A stretch of DNA of 64,000 bases from Luzula sylvatica (Eukaryota; Streptophyta; Magnoliopsida; Poales; Juncaceae), in the NCBI GenBank assembly GCA_946800325.1, contig OX326957.1, positions 22,507,007 to 22,571,006 on the forward strand, read 5' to 3'. Both the position numbers and the translations under genes were made by a program. The notes below the pieces were generated by a model that made no database searches, had not been told where the DNA came from, and saw nothing but the letters and a program-made list of their open reading frames with translations. Positions 33,316 to 45,390 of the stretch are shown here, piece after piece (position 1 is the first letter of the stretch; the number at the start of each line of letters is the position of its first letter).

Positions 33316-34428
33316 TTATCTAAAACAATAGTTGTTATGATGAGTTATTTGTTGTAAACGATGTATCACCCAAGACTTTATGCTATATTAATGCAATTTC
33401 AAAAAATTTTATATTTCATTTGCATTTATCTCTTATATGAAAACTTGTGCGTGGTTGTGTAATATGATTACACGAACCTTGATTTATAACTTGTGTGAGC
33501 GTCTACATGATACGTGATCATGCTAAGTAAAACCGTCACATTTCAAAAGTTATATTTCGAAAACGTCCCTAGTCATGATTAGGATACTTATGTGATAAGT
33601 ATATCTATTATAAGATAATAGACTAACATGTACACTAGCATATTCGCTGAGGTGATGATTATGTTTTGCTAATCATAGGACAAAGAGTTTGTCAAATCGG
33701 GAATATGGATATGCATTAGGCTATGCATATTGTGACTTGACCAAAAGTGCGATACCATGACATGGTTTAGTCATTGTAGATGGAATCGTAACGAATGGGG
33801 TCTTAGTTCTTCACACTTGAGATGATCATGGATCATTTTTTCGTGCGTAACATAACGCTTAGATATAATCTTCCACCATATGTAACAAGATGGTCATGGG
33901 ATTATGATCGGGTATTATCTGAAACACGGAATTTGATGTGAGTCATCAAGATAGAAATTGTTCCTTTCGAGAGAAAGAGATATCCCTTAGGCCTATCGAT
34001 GAATTGATCAACGAAATCTCTGGCCAGAGTCAATGATATTAAATTGTTAATATCGATTGTGTTTGTTGATTCAATTCGGTATCGAGACAATAAGTTTAGT
34101 CAATCAAATTATAAGGATGACTATTACCGTGCCTTTTGATTGACGGATATCGTGAACAAGAGAACTAAACACCACCGTTCGAGATGGGTATAAATGATCA
34201 CAATCATTTTCGTTTTCAACGTGGGAAAGCTATGATGGATTTCTTCCTAGATCCCTCTCATGAGCCCGTAAACTTGGGCATAAGTTTGCTACCATTGCTT
34301 GATACGAACCTACGCGGTCACACATAGAGCTGTCTTATTTCGGGCTTAAATTTCAATCTCTGAGGTTATGTGTACATGAGATGTACGCTAGTACTTTCTT
34401 TAGTTGGATCTTGAACTGAGTGGGAGAC
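33316..34428 (+). other. TE3 non-coding region after pol
   Basis: 1.1 kb between the pol stop and the 3' LTR with no coding frame or envelope-like gene. A purine tract (gagtgggagac) directly precedes the 3' LTR. Confidence 0.8.
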
Positions 34429-35403
34429 TGAAGGAAATACAGTTACAGATCAACTAGTTGAATGTACAAATGAGTGTAGACAAACATACGTGTTCGTCGG
34501 AACGATTGGATGCATAATAAGATTATGCAAATCTGGCAGAAATTACATGGTGCGTCATGACGCACCAAATTGTGCGTCATGACGCACAATAGAGTAATTC
34601 TGAGAAAGCCAATCTGTGAGTAGTGCGTCATGACGCAAGTTATCTTGCGTCATGACGGTACACATGAGTGATGCGTCATGACGGACGTTATCGTGCGTCA
34701 TGACGGTACACTGTGTAACGGCTATATCCAAGTAAATGTGACTTGTGCGTCATGACGCACCATATCGTGCGTCATGACGCACAGTGATCCGAATTCTGGA
34801 TTAGCAGTTTCTGATACTCATTAATACACCATTAACTCTCAGATTAATATAAGATCTGTGGATTCTTCTTCCTCTCTCTCTCTGGCTGCCAGACCTAATT
34901 CTAGTAGAGAATAGAGAGAACTTGTGAGACAAGTTAGTGGAGAATAGAGATTAGATTTAAGCAAGCTTGCGGGAATTTTAGGGGAATTCGCCGCAACCGA
35001 AAGACGCGAGCTCGAGGTGGATACGAGTAGAGGAATCTCAACTGAGATTCTGGACTGTGATCTAACGAGAGCTAAGTCGAGCAAGGTCGAAGACGAATCG
35101 GATAAATTCCGGTTGTATACGACAAATAGGAGCTTAGAACAAGGTGTCGAATCACGCGGGCGTGGGACGTGTGTGTCGCCGGGATCGAAGCAAAGAGCGA
35201 AGCAAGCAGCAGCTAATAGAGTCAACCCGTCTCCGTGATCAATTTCACGCGGTATGATTCTCTATGAATTAAGCGTTAATTTCATAGGTTAGATGCATTT
35301 CATGATTCGTACTTTCGGGTCGTTGATGTGGTCCTCGGGATCGGGTCGGATCGGGCCTCACAATCCGCTGCGCGAGGCTCGGTAGTGACGCCGATACCCA
35401 ACA
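34429..35403 (+). repeat. TE3 3' LTR
   Basis: 975 bp; no difference from 26834-27808 was seen by eye. It carries the same four palindrome pairs, shifted by 7595 bases (first core at 34553, last at 34770). Confidence 0.95.
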
Positions 35404-35408
35404 GTAAT

Positions 35409-36626
35409 CAGCGACGGCTCCGCCAACTTCTCGGAGAAAGATCAAAACCAAGAATGGAAGGAGAAAGTTTCGGTGGACAAAGATTGGCTACACCAACTAT
35501 GGAGATTAGCGGGCCATGGACTAAAATCTAACCCGACGGCATCGCCACTACTAATAGGCGAATTAGGACGAAAATCTCTGAGGGATGCGGGCATCATCCG
35601 GCAACTCTTAGAAGACGAGATGAAGGAGGGTTACACGCAACTCTTGCCGAGCACCACTGCCACACCACCGGCAGTTCAACATGACTCGAAACAATTCGAC
35701 CCGAAAGAACGAAGGATCCAACCCGCAAAGATCCTGGAGATTGAGTTACCAATTACGACACAACAATCCGGCTCAACAATCCTAAAGGATCCAAACCCGA
35801 AGACGCGGAGGTTACTCGCGTCAACAATAGAGGAATCGATGGCGGACCCGAAGGAGCCCATAAAAACGATAGGGACTTCGGTCAAGGATGACGAAGATAT
35901 TAACATATCTTTATCCTTAATTAAAAAACGGCTAAAAAAACAAAAGAAAAAAAAAATGTCAACAATTTTTGAGCAACAAGGAACCTCTAAGGAAGAGGAA
36001 AAACGAAAAAAAAAACGAAAAAAAATTTTCAAAAAAAAACGCTTCGGACCAGGGGGTATTTGGCGCAAGAAAAAAAAAATTCCGAAAAAAAATTAAAGTA
36101 CATGAAATTAAAAGAGGAAATAATGGTGAAAAGAAAAAATGTAAAACCGCGGGCTAAATCGCTAATTAAAAAATTAGAAGCCGAGAAAATTAAGAAAAAA
36201 CCGCTAGATCAAAAAACAATACATGACATTCAAAAGGCTCTAGGGATTGAACCTAGTGACACCCTTGTTTTAGAGGAGCGAGAAGCGAAACATAACCAAA
36301 ATACCCCAAAAAAACAAATAAACGATAAAAGGAAAAGTAACAAAATAACGACAAAACTAGACAAATTCTTATTCCTAGCGAAAAAGGAAAAAATAAATAA
36401 AAGGAAAAGAGAAATTAAGATTAGGCTTCGATTATCCTCACTATCGACTTATCCTACCTCTATTTTGAAACAAGGAAATAAAATGGCAAACCGCGAAGCC
36501 GAGGAAGATATGGAGGTAGGAGAAGACGAGGTAGGAAACGAGGCAGAACAAAAGGACGAGGTCCACAAGGATAAAGAAGATGTATCTCTCTATTTAAGGA
36601 ATCGAACTTTGTTTAATTATGCGTAA
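35409..36626 (+). pseudogene. LINE ORF1, C-terminal part, frameshifted
   Basis: The frame resumes at SDGSANFSEKDQN and runs to a frameshift in an A-rich run near 36060-36095, after which another frame continues to TAA at 36624-36626. The product is highly basic (runs of Lys) with an acidic tail (EAEEDMEVGEDEV). The last codons overlap the ORF2 start in ATGCGTAA, an arrangement suited to reinitiation of ORF2 by the same ribosome. The A-runs make slippage or sequencing error possible causes of the frameshift. Confidence 0.75.
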
Positions 36627-37034
36627 GAACTTAAAGATTATGTCTTGGAATGTACGTGGATTAGGATTGAAAGAAAAATGTAATATGCTTAAGGACTCAA
36701 TTAGGAATGCCAAACCAAATATTATTTGCATCCAAGAAACGAAATGGGCCAACCCCAATCCTTTCCAACATAAAAAGGTTTTAACCGCGCGTCATGGCAA
36801 CGTCCTATTCAAAAATGCGCAAGGATCAAAGGGAGGGCTCATGATTGCTTGGGACAACAAAGTATCCATGGTCGAGGCACTTTCACACCCGATCGTGCTT
36901 GAACATCGTCTTTACAAAAGATGATGTAGGAAAATTCCTCCTCTCAAATACATATGGTCCGGCTTCCACATCACCAAGGGAAAAACTAGAATATATCCAA
37001 GAAATAGAGGAAATAAATAAGGAATTAAATCTAC
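36619..37034 (+). pseudogene. LINE ORF2, endonuclease N-terminal part
   Basis: Encodes the start of an apurinic-like endonuclease (Exo_endo_phos): KIMSWNVRGLGLKEKC, then IICIQETKW, which provide the metal-binding Asn and Glu, then GGLMIAWD. A frameshift near 36905 moves the reading to another frame (VFTKDDVGKFLLSNTYGPA). The CACTA transposon interrupts it at 37035. When CACTA plus its 3-bp duplication is subtracted (17639 bp), this frame matches the one that resumes at 54674. Confidence 0.88.
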
Positions 37035-38142
37035 CACTACTACAAAAAATGCAATTAGGGACAAACGTGTTTAGTCCCTAAAAACCCGTCTGGAGTCGCT
37101 GTAGATCTTTAGGGACTATATTTAGTCGTTATGACTTTGTCATAACAGGCCCGACGCAGCAAATCAGGGTGACAAAAGTTTTTTTGCATTTAGTCCCTAT
37201 AAGACACCTTTCTTGGGACAAGATTAATTTCCAATTTTTCCCCCGTTTTCTGGAGTAGTCCCTAAAGATGAACTTTCAGTGTTGAGTTATGGTCGTGGAA
37301 AATGTTCTTTATGAGACTAAATGTGGTTCCCAATTATTGTTATTCTGTGACTAAATTTTGTTTCTGAATGTTCACTTTATGGTACAAATGTTTGATTCTA
37401 AAGATATATTATATGTAGCTAAATTTTGTCCTTGTTATGTTGTTTCTGTGACTATCTGTTGTCTCCAAATATAATATTAATGTGACAAATGTTAGTACTT
37501 GAATATATTTTTTTGTGAATGATATTGGTGTTTGAATGGTTCTTTCTGTGACTAAATTTAATTCTTGAATATTGTACTACTGTGACGAGACTCTTTAGTC
37601 CCTTAAAACAACATATATTATAATATTAATTAATAAAATATGAAAATAAAATTTTTGCCATTTAAATAAAACAAAAATAACTCCAGATACAGATTATGAT
37701 TAAATGTTAACGACACTAACTCGAGTACTACAAAACTAACATACATGTAACGTCTTCATAAAACAAAATAAAAAATAATATTAAATTATCATCTTGCATG
37801 ATGATCCTAAACCCTAAACTCCATCTCGAATATCCGAAATCGAACCAGTAAGATCCTCTAAATATCCAATTATCCTTCCATTATAAACCTAAAAAACATA
37901 ACATTTCGATTATTATTTGTTTATTATTAATTAATCAATATAATATTTGTAATTACCGAATATAGAAAAAGTGTCTCGTCCTCTCTTAAGATCGCAAGCC
38001 ACTCAAACTCTGAAATGTTATGACACTCATAACTTGACGAACGTGACGAAGCCAAAATATGCAGCCGAGATGTACACGAATCAGATCGCAAGTCCTCTCT
38101 TAAGATTCCCTGTAAATAGATTAAAATGAATATTAATATAAA

Positions 38143-38180
38143 CTAGCTTCTTGCCCACGCGATTGCGCGGGAGTTGCACG
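38143..38180 (-). mobile_element. Helitron-like 3' terminus
   Basis: On the minus strand the DNA ends in CTAG (38143-38146) followed by T, with a hairpin just inside (cccacgcgattgcgcggg). This is the plant Helitron 3' signature and resembles the end of element B at 17392. The body would extend to the right; its 5' end was not located. Confidence 0.5.
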
Positions 38181-38447
38181 GGTGTTCTCGAGTTTGTAAC
38201 TTTTTTTTATTTTTTTTGTCTTTTGCAGTATTCCATTTTTTATTTAATGTTGTAGAGTTTAGTATAATTTCTCAAATTCAAATGAACAAATTATAAAAAA
38301 ACCTAAACAACAAATAAACACATATTTAACTATTTATATATAATAAAATAAATAATAATAATGACTTATTTACTCGGTCAGTTTCAATTGGGTGTCCTAA
38401 ATACATAGCCAAAGCTTCAATAAATCGCCTTCTTTTTCCTATATCCG

Positions 38448-38990
38448 CAGCTGCTATCACGACCTGCAAAATTTGCAAAAGCACCCTTGTAATATTCAAA
38501 ATTACGAAAAAGCCCCTGTTGATACTTCATGAATTCATTAAATAATTAAAGTGAATCGATTTTTTTTTTGAAAAATAGAAGCGAACCCGAATTTGCAGAA
38601 GACCATAACGTGTCGAGCGAGGCAGCCAGCTGCTATCACGACCTGCAAAATTTGCAAAAACATCCTTGTAATATTCAAAATTACAAAAAAAACCATGTTG
38701 ATACTTCATGAAATAATTAAATAATTAAAGCAAATCGATTTTTCTTTTTAAAATTAGAAACGAACCAGAATTTGTAAAAACTTTCCTCGAACCTAGTATG
38801 CAGATGACCCTAACGTGTCGAATCAGCTGCTATAACAACCTGCAAAATTTGCAAAACACCCTTGTAATATTAAAAATTACAAAAAAGCCCCTGTTGTAAT
38901 ATTCAAAATTACAAAAAAGTCCCTGTTGAATTAATTAAATAATTGAAGTGAATCAATTTTTTTTAAATTAGAAACAAAACTGAATTTTTA
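38448..38990. repeat. Three-copy tandem repeat (~180 bp units)
   Basis: Units begin at 38448, 38627 and 38824 with cagctgctat, followed by acctgcaaaatttgcaaaa. Period is ~179-197 bp, and the last copy is shortened and internally repeated. Array inside the CACTA element; no coding content. Confidence 0.75.
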
Positions 38991-41307
38991 AATGAAAACA
39001 CTAAACCGAAAAGCACCAAAACAAAACTCACTGGAGCAATTGAACGAAGAACCAGTACCGAGAAGAAGGCAAACCGAGAAAAGAAGAAAGCAACATCGTC
39101 TGTCGAATCGAAACCATGACCAGAAAGAAGAAACAGCCCCTATCTGTATCATAAAGAATCAATTAAATCAAACAGAAAATAACCAAAAAATCAATAAAAT
39201 CAAGATAAATATCAGACCAAAACAAAAAAACGCACCTGTAACAGTTTCTTTGCACTTCGTACGATCCGGAACCCTTACTGTGACTCTCGTATGCATCAAC
39301 TTCTGTTGCGAAACACTTGTCGCCACCAAAACCGAAACCCTAGGTTTCGGCCGACAAAAAGACCACTGGAGGAACTCGAAACGCCGTCATCTCTCCTACG
39401 AGCGTCGAACACAGTTTTTGACGGGTCCATACGTGTCGTCCCAGTTTCGCCATCATCTCTCCAGAATTTTCCCAGCTAGGGTTTCGCTAGGGTTTCGCCC
39501 GCAGGGTTTTTTTTTTCTCTCTGCTCACGCGAATGAGGAGAATGGGGAGAGAGAGAGGGGAGCGGTGGGTAATGGTATGAGATGGATAAAAAACGTGGAT
39601 AGTCTCGGCTCACATGATCCGTGGGATGTTAGTACCTGCTGGTCCATGTGAGCCATGTCCATTAAAATTGTGAGAGAGTCAGAGAGACGCGGAGAGAGAG
39701 AGAGAGAGGGTGAGTTAGGGTTTTTTCAATGTTTTGGTTCCAAATTTTGGCGGGATAAGTGAAATAATATTAGCATGGCATAATCAGAAATAATTTTTTT
39801 TTATTCTTGTTGAATTCTCCTTAGCAAAACATGCATGAAAAATATAGAGGGGAAATTCCCTCAAATATTTTTTTATTCTTTTTGCATGGGACATCTAAAT
39901 ATTTTTTTCATTAAGTTTATAATGTAAATATTATCACATATATCCCAATTGATATTCAATCTCATTCAAATAAAGATGACATCATCATATCACATGGACA
40001 CATATTTAAAAATATATACATATGACATTTCAAAAAATTTATTATGAAATTTTTATTTATAATAAAATAAAATATTTAAATTAGGAAAAAATGTATTGAT
40101 TCAAAAAAATTATTTTCGGAAAATAAATAATAATTAATGCTTTTTTAAAAAAACCAAAAATAATCCATTTTTTAAAAAAAAACAAAAATTAATCCATTAA
40201 TTTTGAAAAATATAATTAAATGCATTTTCTTTTAATTTTTTTTTTTTTTTGCATGGGCATGTAATTATTTTTTCATTAAATTTAGAATGTAAATATTATC
40301 ACATATATCCCAATTGATATTCAATGTCATGCAAATAAAGATGATTTCATCTATAGAAAAATTCTCTCTCTTTCTCTCTAATGTATTATGCTATCATTTC
40401 ACATAATATTGTATTGTATTGTGTTGTATTGTATTTCATTATATTATACTAAATTATATCATATTATATTTATAATATAATAATATATATCATATCATAT
40501 AATATAGTGTTGTATTTTATTGTGTCTTGTTATATTATATCATATCATATTATATTATATTATATTATACTATATCATATTTAATAATCTTTATTATATA
40601 ATAATTTAGAGAAAATAGGAGTTGTGTTGTATTTCATTATATTACACTAAATCATATCATATTGTATTTTACTTTATTTAATTTAATTTAATTACACTAT
40701 ATTATAATATGTTATATTGAATTACGTTGTATCATATGACATGATATTGTATTATACTATTATATATTTTATGTTATATCATATGACATGATATTGTATT
40801 TCATGATATTGTATTAAACTAACAAAATATTTTGGAGGAAATTTAAATATCTCAATTTTAGTTAGAGTTGGAAATATATATATTTTTTTGTTTTTAAATA
40901 AACTAATATATGTGATAAATATTAAGAGGGAAATTTTGCCTCTAAATTTTTTCATTATGTACTTGCTAAAATAGTGGAGGGAACTTTCCCTCTTTTTTTT
41001 TTACACAGAGAACAAAAATTAAACACTTGGGAAAAATAAAAAAGCATGTTCTGAGAAACTAACTTTTCCTCTCAACAAAATATAAAAACCCTTTTTGTCC
41101 TCTCAACGAAAACCCTAGCGATCTGGACGTATGGCGACTGAGAGTGAGATGACGACAGAGAAACTTTCAAACCAGCGAGAAAGAGTGAGATAGGGCGAGA
41201 AGACGCACGACGTCGCCGCTTCTGTCATCGGTGCTGACTTTCCCTCTTTACTAACCCTGGCCCTAACCCTACGAGGCCGTGGAGCTGGGAAAGTCGCACC
41301 AGGAATA

Positions 41308-41850
41308 TGGCGGTTTTATCTGACTTATTGATAACAACTCCAGCTTGTATATCCACCTGCATCTCGAAAGGAATTTTGAAAGCCTCTTCAATCAAAGATT
41401 CTCTCTCTGTATTGATACTTGACGAGGTAATTGTGTTTTTATTCACTTTAGTCCCTGTTATTTTACTAAATTGCTAATTTTTATTTAATTTGAAGGCCGA
41501 TTTGTTGTTATCGTATGGATATGAGAATGATTTGAAGGCTTTAACGCCGCATATTCCTCGAAGCTGTCAGTGTCTTAATGTCTGCTACTTCTAGGTTCTT
41601 ATTTTTTTATCCTTTTGTGTTTTCTGAAAAATTGAGGGTCTTCTTTTGTGTTTTCTGAAAAATACGGTTTAAATTGATTTATTCGAGTTCATATTAATTA
41701 TTTGTTAATTTATAGATATCGTGTAGTATGAAAGACAAGCAATTATATGTGCTCGAATTATTGAAGCTCGAACTTATTCAGAAAAATTTCTTATTTTTGT
41801 CAATACTATCGATATGGCTTTTCGATTAAGGCTCTTCTTGGAGAATTAAG
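41308..41850 (+). pseudogene. RH16: Captured DEAD-box RNA helicase fragment (RH16/DDX56 type)
   Basis: Three exon-like blocks separated by GT-AG introns. 41308-41426 encodes LLITTPACIS to SVLILDE; the intron is 41427-41495; 41496-41594 encodes ADLLLSYGYENDLKALTPHI and reaches motif III ATGTCTGCTACT after a one-base insertion; 41716-41850 encodes ISCSMKDKQLYVLELLKL and, after another frameshift, NTIDMAFRLRLFLE. DEAD (motif II) is split by the first intron. LLLSYGYE after DEAD is typical of the RH16/Dbp9/DDX56 branch, which works in large ribosomal subunit assembly. Retained introns show capture from genomic DNA rather than reverse-transcribed mRNA. Frameshifts and missing parts make it non-functional. 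Confidence 0.78.
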
Positions 41851-42442
41851 GTAAATACATTAACTAATAATTATACGCTACTGTTTGGTTTTAAGTTGAT
41901 CAAATGTTAATTTTTTAATTGTAACTATTTTCAGCATTTTTCCAGAGCTCCCTCATTAATTGCGAGTACATACAACATAATTTCTGAAGAACGCAGCTTT
42001 TAAGACGAGAATTAAGGTATACATTAATTAATAATTATAACGAATATTTAAGGGATATTGTCCGATTTGCTTCGAGTTGTGTTTGTACAGGTTTGCTCAT
42101 TTCGTTTGGAATGCATGTGAATTTTGTCGGACTTCAAGCAGTTCTCGATCATTTATTGCAGAGCCTTCATCCGCTGCGCTGAATTTCGAATTTGGGGTAC
42201 GTAATTTTGTATCGGTGGTTCAATTGCCAGAAATTTATAAAGGCAAAAACTCTTCACCATGTCGCTTCTCATGTTCAATTTTTTTTTATTCAATTTAAAT
42301 TTTAATTCAATTCTCTTTTTTATGTACTAACGACCCCTCACTACGACATTTTAATTTTTCAGAGGGGTAATTGTGTAAATTTCCCATCAACAGAAATCGA
42401 GCTCATTTTCTTCTCCCAATACTAACGACCCCTCACTTCTCT

Positions 42443-42925
42443 GCATAGCCATGGATATCTTGGTCTTCAATATTGGGTAAATACAATATTTTAATTTTTT
42501 AATGGTAAATACTTGCAACATGTATTGTATTATATCATAACTAATTGTATTGTATTATATCATAACTAATACTTGCAACTTGTTTATTTAATAGTTATTG
42601 GGGATTTTTTCATATTTACCCCTGCAAAATCTCAAAAATATTGATACTATTTTTTGATTTTCGAGTTATGACTTTACTTATATATGTTTTCTCTTAATTA
42701 TCTAGGTTTCGGGCAAAAAGTACCAAAACAAGTTGCTGGAAATCATCGATGCATGGTATCATTCATTCCTTCTCATAATTAAACCATACACATGATTCAA
42801 AATGAATATAAATAAGTTATGCCTTTACTTATATATTGTTTTGCTGTGAAGGTGACTGTGCGAGGTCTGCCAAAGGCCCTTGGAAGGATGCTGAAATCCT
42901 GCAAGGGAAATTCTTGATGAGGGTA
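42443..42925 (+). pseudogene. Exon-like blocks of an unrecognised gene in CACTA
   Basis: Possible exons are 42449-42476 (MDILVFNIG then GTAAAT), 42706-42757, and 42851-42920, all with GT and AG edges. Two alternative readings are open across the second and third blocks, one giving QKVPKQVAGNHRC then VTVRGLPKALGRMLKSC, the other KGPWKDAEILQGKFLM. I recognise neither. They may be another captured fragment or a continuation of the helicase source locus. Confidence 0.3.
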
Positions 42926-43289
42926 AGGTAGGGTTAGATTGTAGGGATTGTTTCGCTAGGTTTTAGTAATTCCGGGACTTGTATTGAAATATTTAGTAAT
43001 ATGGGACTTATTTGTAAATATTTGGTAATAAGAGACTTATTTGTAAATATTTGGCAGTAAGGGACTTGTTGAAATATTGGTTAATAAGGGATCCATTTGT
43101 AATTAGGGACTTATTTGTAAATATTTGGTAGTAAGGAACTTGTTGAAATTTGTAAATATTTAGTATTGAAATATTTGATGATTTTTAATAATTTTCAATA
43201 TCATGATCACTTCTATAAAACTAATTTTAATGTCATCCTTATTTAGGTTTTGATGTGATACATATAATGTCATATATTTTAGTTCAAAC

Positions 43290-43450
43290 TTTATATATAT
43301 AAGTATAATATAATATAATATAATGTAATATAATATATTTTCATTTAATATGATATGATATAATATAATATCATATAATATCATATAATATAATATAATA
43401 TTATATAAAAAATTAAAGAATAATATAATATAATATAATGTAATGTTACT
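43290..43450. repeat. TAATA-type AT microsatellite
   Basis: Run of taata and atata units with interruptions, within the CACTA element. Confidence 0.8.
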
Positions 43451-43669
43451 ATAATTAGAGGGAAAATTCGCTTCAACATTCTCATCACATATTAGTTCCA
43501 ATGAAGACTAAAATGATATATTAATTTCTACCCAAAAATTAATATTTGTCAAATTAATTATGATTAGTATTAAATTAATTTATTGGGTTCACGATGTTAG
43601 GACAAAATATTAACGACTACATATTGTCTCCAAACCAATGGCGACCAAAAACTTATTTTAGAGACGGAC

Positions 43670-45226
43670 TGATGAGTGCGAATATGATAGGGTTTTACGC
43701 ACTCATCTGGACTTAAAACATTTTAGAAATTGTACTAAATGAACTCTTAAACGTTAAAATACTAACAAAACCACGAGAATTGCTCGTTGGCATCTTGTTT
43801 GAGTATATTTGCAGATTTAGATACAATACAGGATAAAAAGCCTCTAGAAGTGAAGAAATGCATGTATCGAGGGTGTCGGCACCGTTCGAAGCTTTCACAG
43901 TGCAAAACAAGCCAAAATCGAAATTATTGTTGGAAGATCAAAAAATGGAAAGAAGCTGCAGAATCTCAGAATTTGGCAAGTAATAAAATGGCCATATCTT
44001 TTGATTGGTAACTCCAAATTTGGTGATTCAAGTTGCCATAACTTCAGGAAGATATCCTCTAAAAGATTGCATAATTCACACCTCATATCTCGTGGCCCAG
44101 ACCCTGATATGGGCCCATTTTCGACAGACATGTCTGCTGTGACCTAACCCTAGCCATCGACTATAAAAAGCTATCGCTGCCTTTGCTAGGGTTACCTTCT
44201 CATCTCCAATTTTCATCCTTTCACCAGCCACCATCCACCTCTCATCCTCCTCTTTCTCCACTCGCCTCATACACCTTTCCGCAGCCGTCAACCATCGAAG
44301 AAGATCACATCGTTTAGGAGCAGGAGTTTACGAAGAAGAAGACGTTCGTCAACAAATCGGTTTACTCTTTCTCGTGTTTAGTTTTATGATGTATTTGATA
44401 TTTAGATTTGTTTTGTTGTCGAACATGAGTAGCTAAACATTTATCTAGGGTTTAGGGTTCATTAGTACTTGCGATGTTTTGGTAGTATTATATGCTTTGT
44501 CTCTTTCAGATTTGATTTGTGTTTTGTGCCTTGATATTACTCGTCTTAATTAACTGTTTGTACTCGTTTAGGCCAGCCTAAGTGACATAGGTTAGGACAT
44601 CTTTGACTAAGTAGCGAGAGTGGACGTTTAGGATTGTTTAAGCCCTCAAATAAACCAGTCAAACCAAGTAGTTAAGATCGTTTTAGGTTAACCTTGCGAA
44701 GCGAGAGCGGAGTGAGAAACCAGATTGTAAATGCACAAACTTGGACCGTTGTATTCTAAGAACATTGGTACACGTCACCCACGGGATTATAGGATTATCA
44801 TAGAGCGTAACGGGTCTTTCTTAGGCATAGTCAGCGAGAGCAAGAGTGTTTAGGTTGGATACGTCTAGTCGCGAGCGAGAGCCGGTCTAGGAAGAATTGG
44901 ATAACACCTCCACCAAAGTCAGATTTTGAGAGAGCGTTTAGCAACCTTTAGAACACACCAAATCATCCAAGTAGAACCCGAACACCCTTGAGTCCTCTCC
45001 TATATTAAAAAACCTTTCTTTTTCCGTTAAAATCTGTCCCGAATCAACCAACAAACCTCAGTTTTAGATCGAGTCGAATTGTCAATCAGAAATCGCCCCT
45101 AGTACTCAACCCTCTCTGTGGATCGACCCCTAATTTACTCGACGAATACCATGCGCTTGTGGTCCAATTAGAGTCATTTAGGGTTTTAAAAGTTGAAAAG
45201 CCCTGCTTAAACGTAAATACGCAACA
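43670..45226 (+). repeat. Gypsy 5' LTR
   Basis: 1557 bp, TG...CA. Its first bases form a 10-bp perfect inverted repeat, GATGAGTGCG (43671-43680) and CGCACTCATC (43698-43707), with a 17-base loop. Possible TATA at ~44163 (actataaaaag). Confidence 0.95.
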
Positions 45227-45390
45227 AGCTTTTCTGGCGCCGCTGCCGGGGAGGTGTTTGATATTAGTTGATTTCCTGATTTTCGAGATTGATTCACCCA
45301 TTTTATTTTCCTTTATTTTCAGATTTCAAATCTTCGCTGGCAGAAAGATACAATCTAAGAAGCAAAGCGCGAAGACCACCGCAGATTCCG

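Larger units (their letters stand above)
26834..35403 (+). mobile_element. TE3: intact Ty1/copia element with hairpin arrays
   Basis: LTRs of 975 bp that look identical by eye, a target-site duplication GTAAT (26829-26833 and 35404-35408), a TGGTATCAGAGC primer-binding site one base after the 5' LTR, and an uninterrupted 1324-residue polyprotein. At 8570 bp it is large for copia because of long LTRs, a 1.5-kb leader and 1.1 kb of non-coding DNA after pol. It is the youngest-looking and most plausibly active element here. It interrupts LINE ORF1. Confidence 0.97.
35409..37034 (+). mobile_element. LINE segment 2 (ORF1 C-terminal part, ORF2 start)
   Basis: Middle part of the split LINE between TE3 and the CACTA element. 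It holds the rest of ORF1, an ATGCGTAA overlap joining ORF1 and ORF2, and the first part of the endonuclease domain. Confidence 0.88.
37049..41100. other. CACTA left interior: repeats, no transposase seen
   Basis: Contains subterminal gggacta-type motifs to ~37620, the minus-strand Helitron-like end at 38143, a ~180-bp tandem repeat (38448-38990), and a direct repeat of ~110 bp (near 39885-39990 and 40247-40350). The 39000-39651 open frame is low-complexity and matches nothing I know. 40400-40810 is a degenerate AT-rich simple repeat. Confidence 0.6.

Noticed and set aside
39000..39651. 219-residue open frame in CACTA
   Set aside because: Low-complexity basic composition, no recognisable domain, and it lies among repeats; no transposase motifs.
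43787..44291. Short frames repeated identically at 52842-53346
   Set aside because: They lie in the two LTRs of the gypsy element and simply reflect LTR identity.
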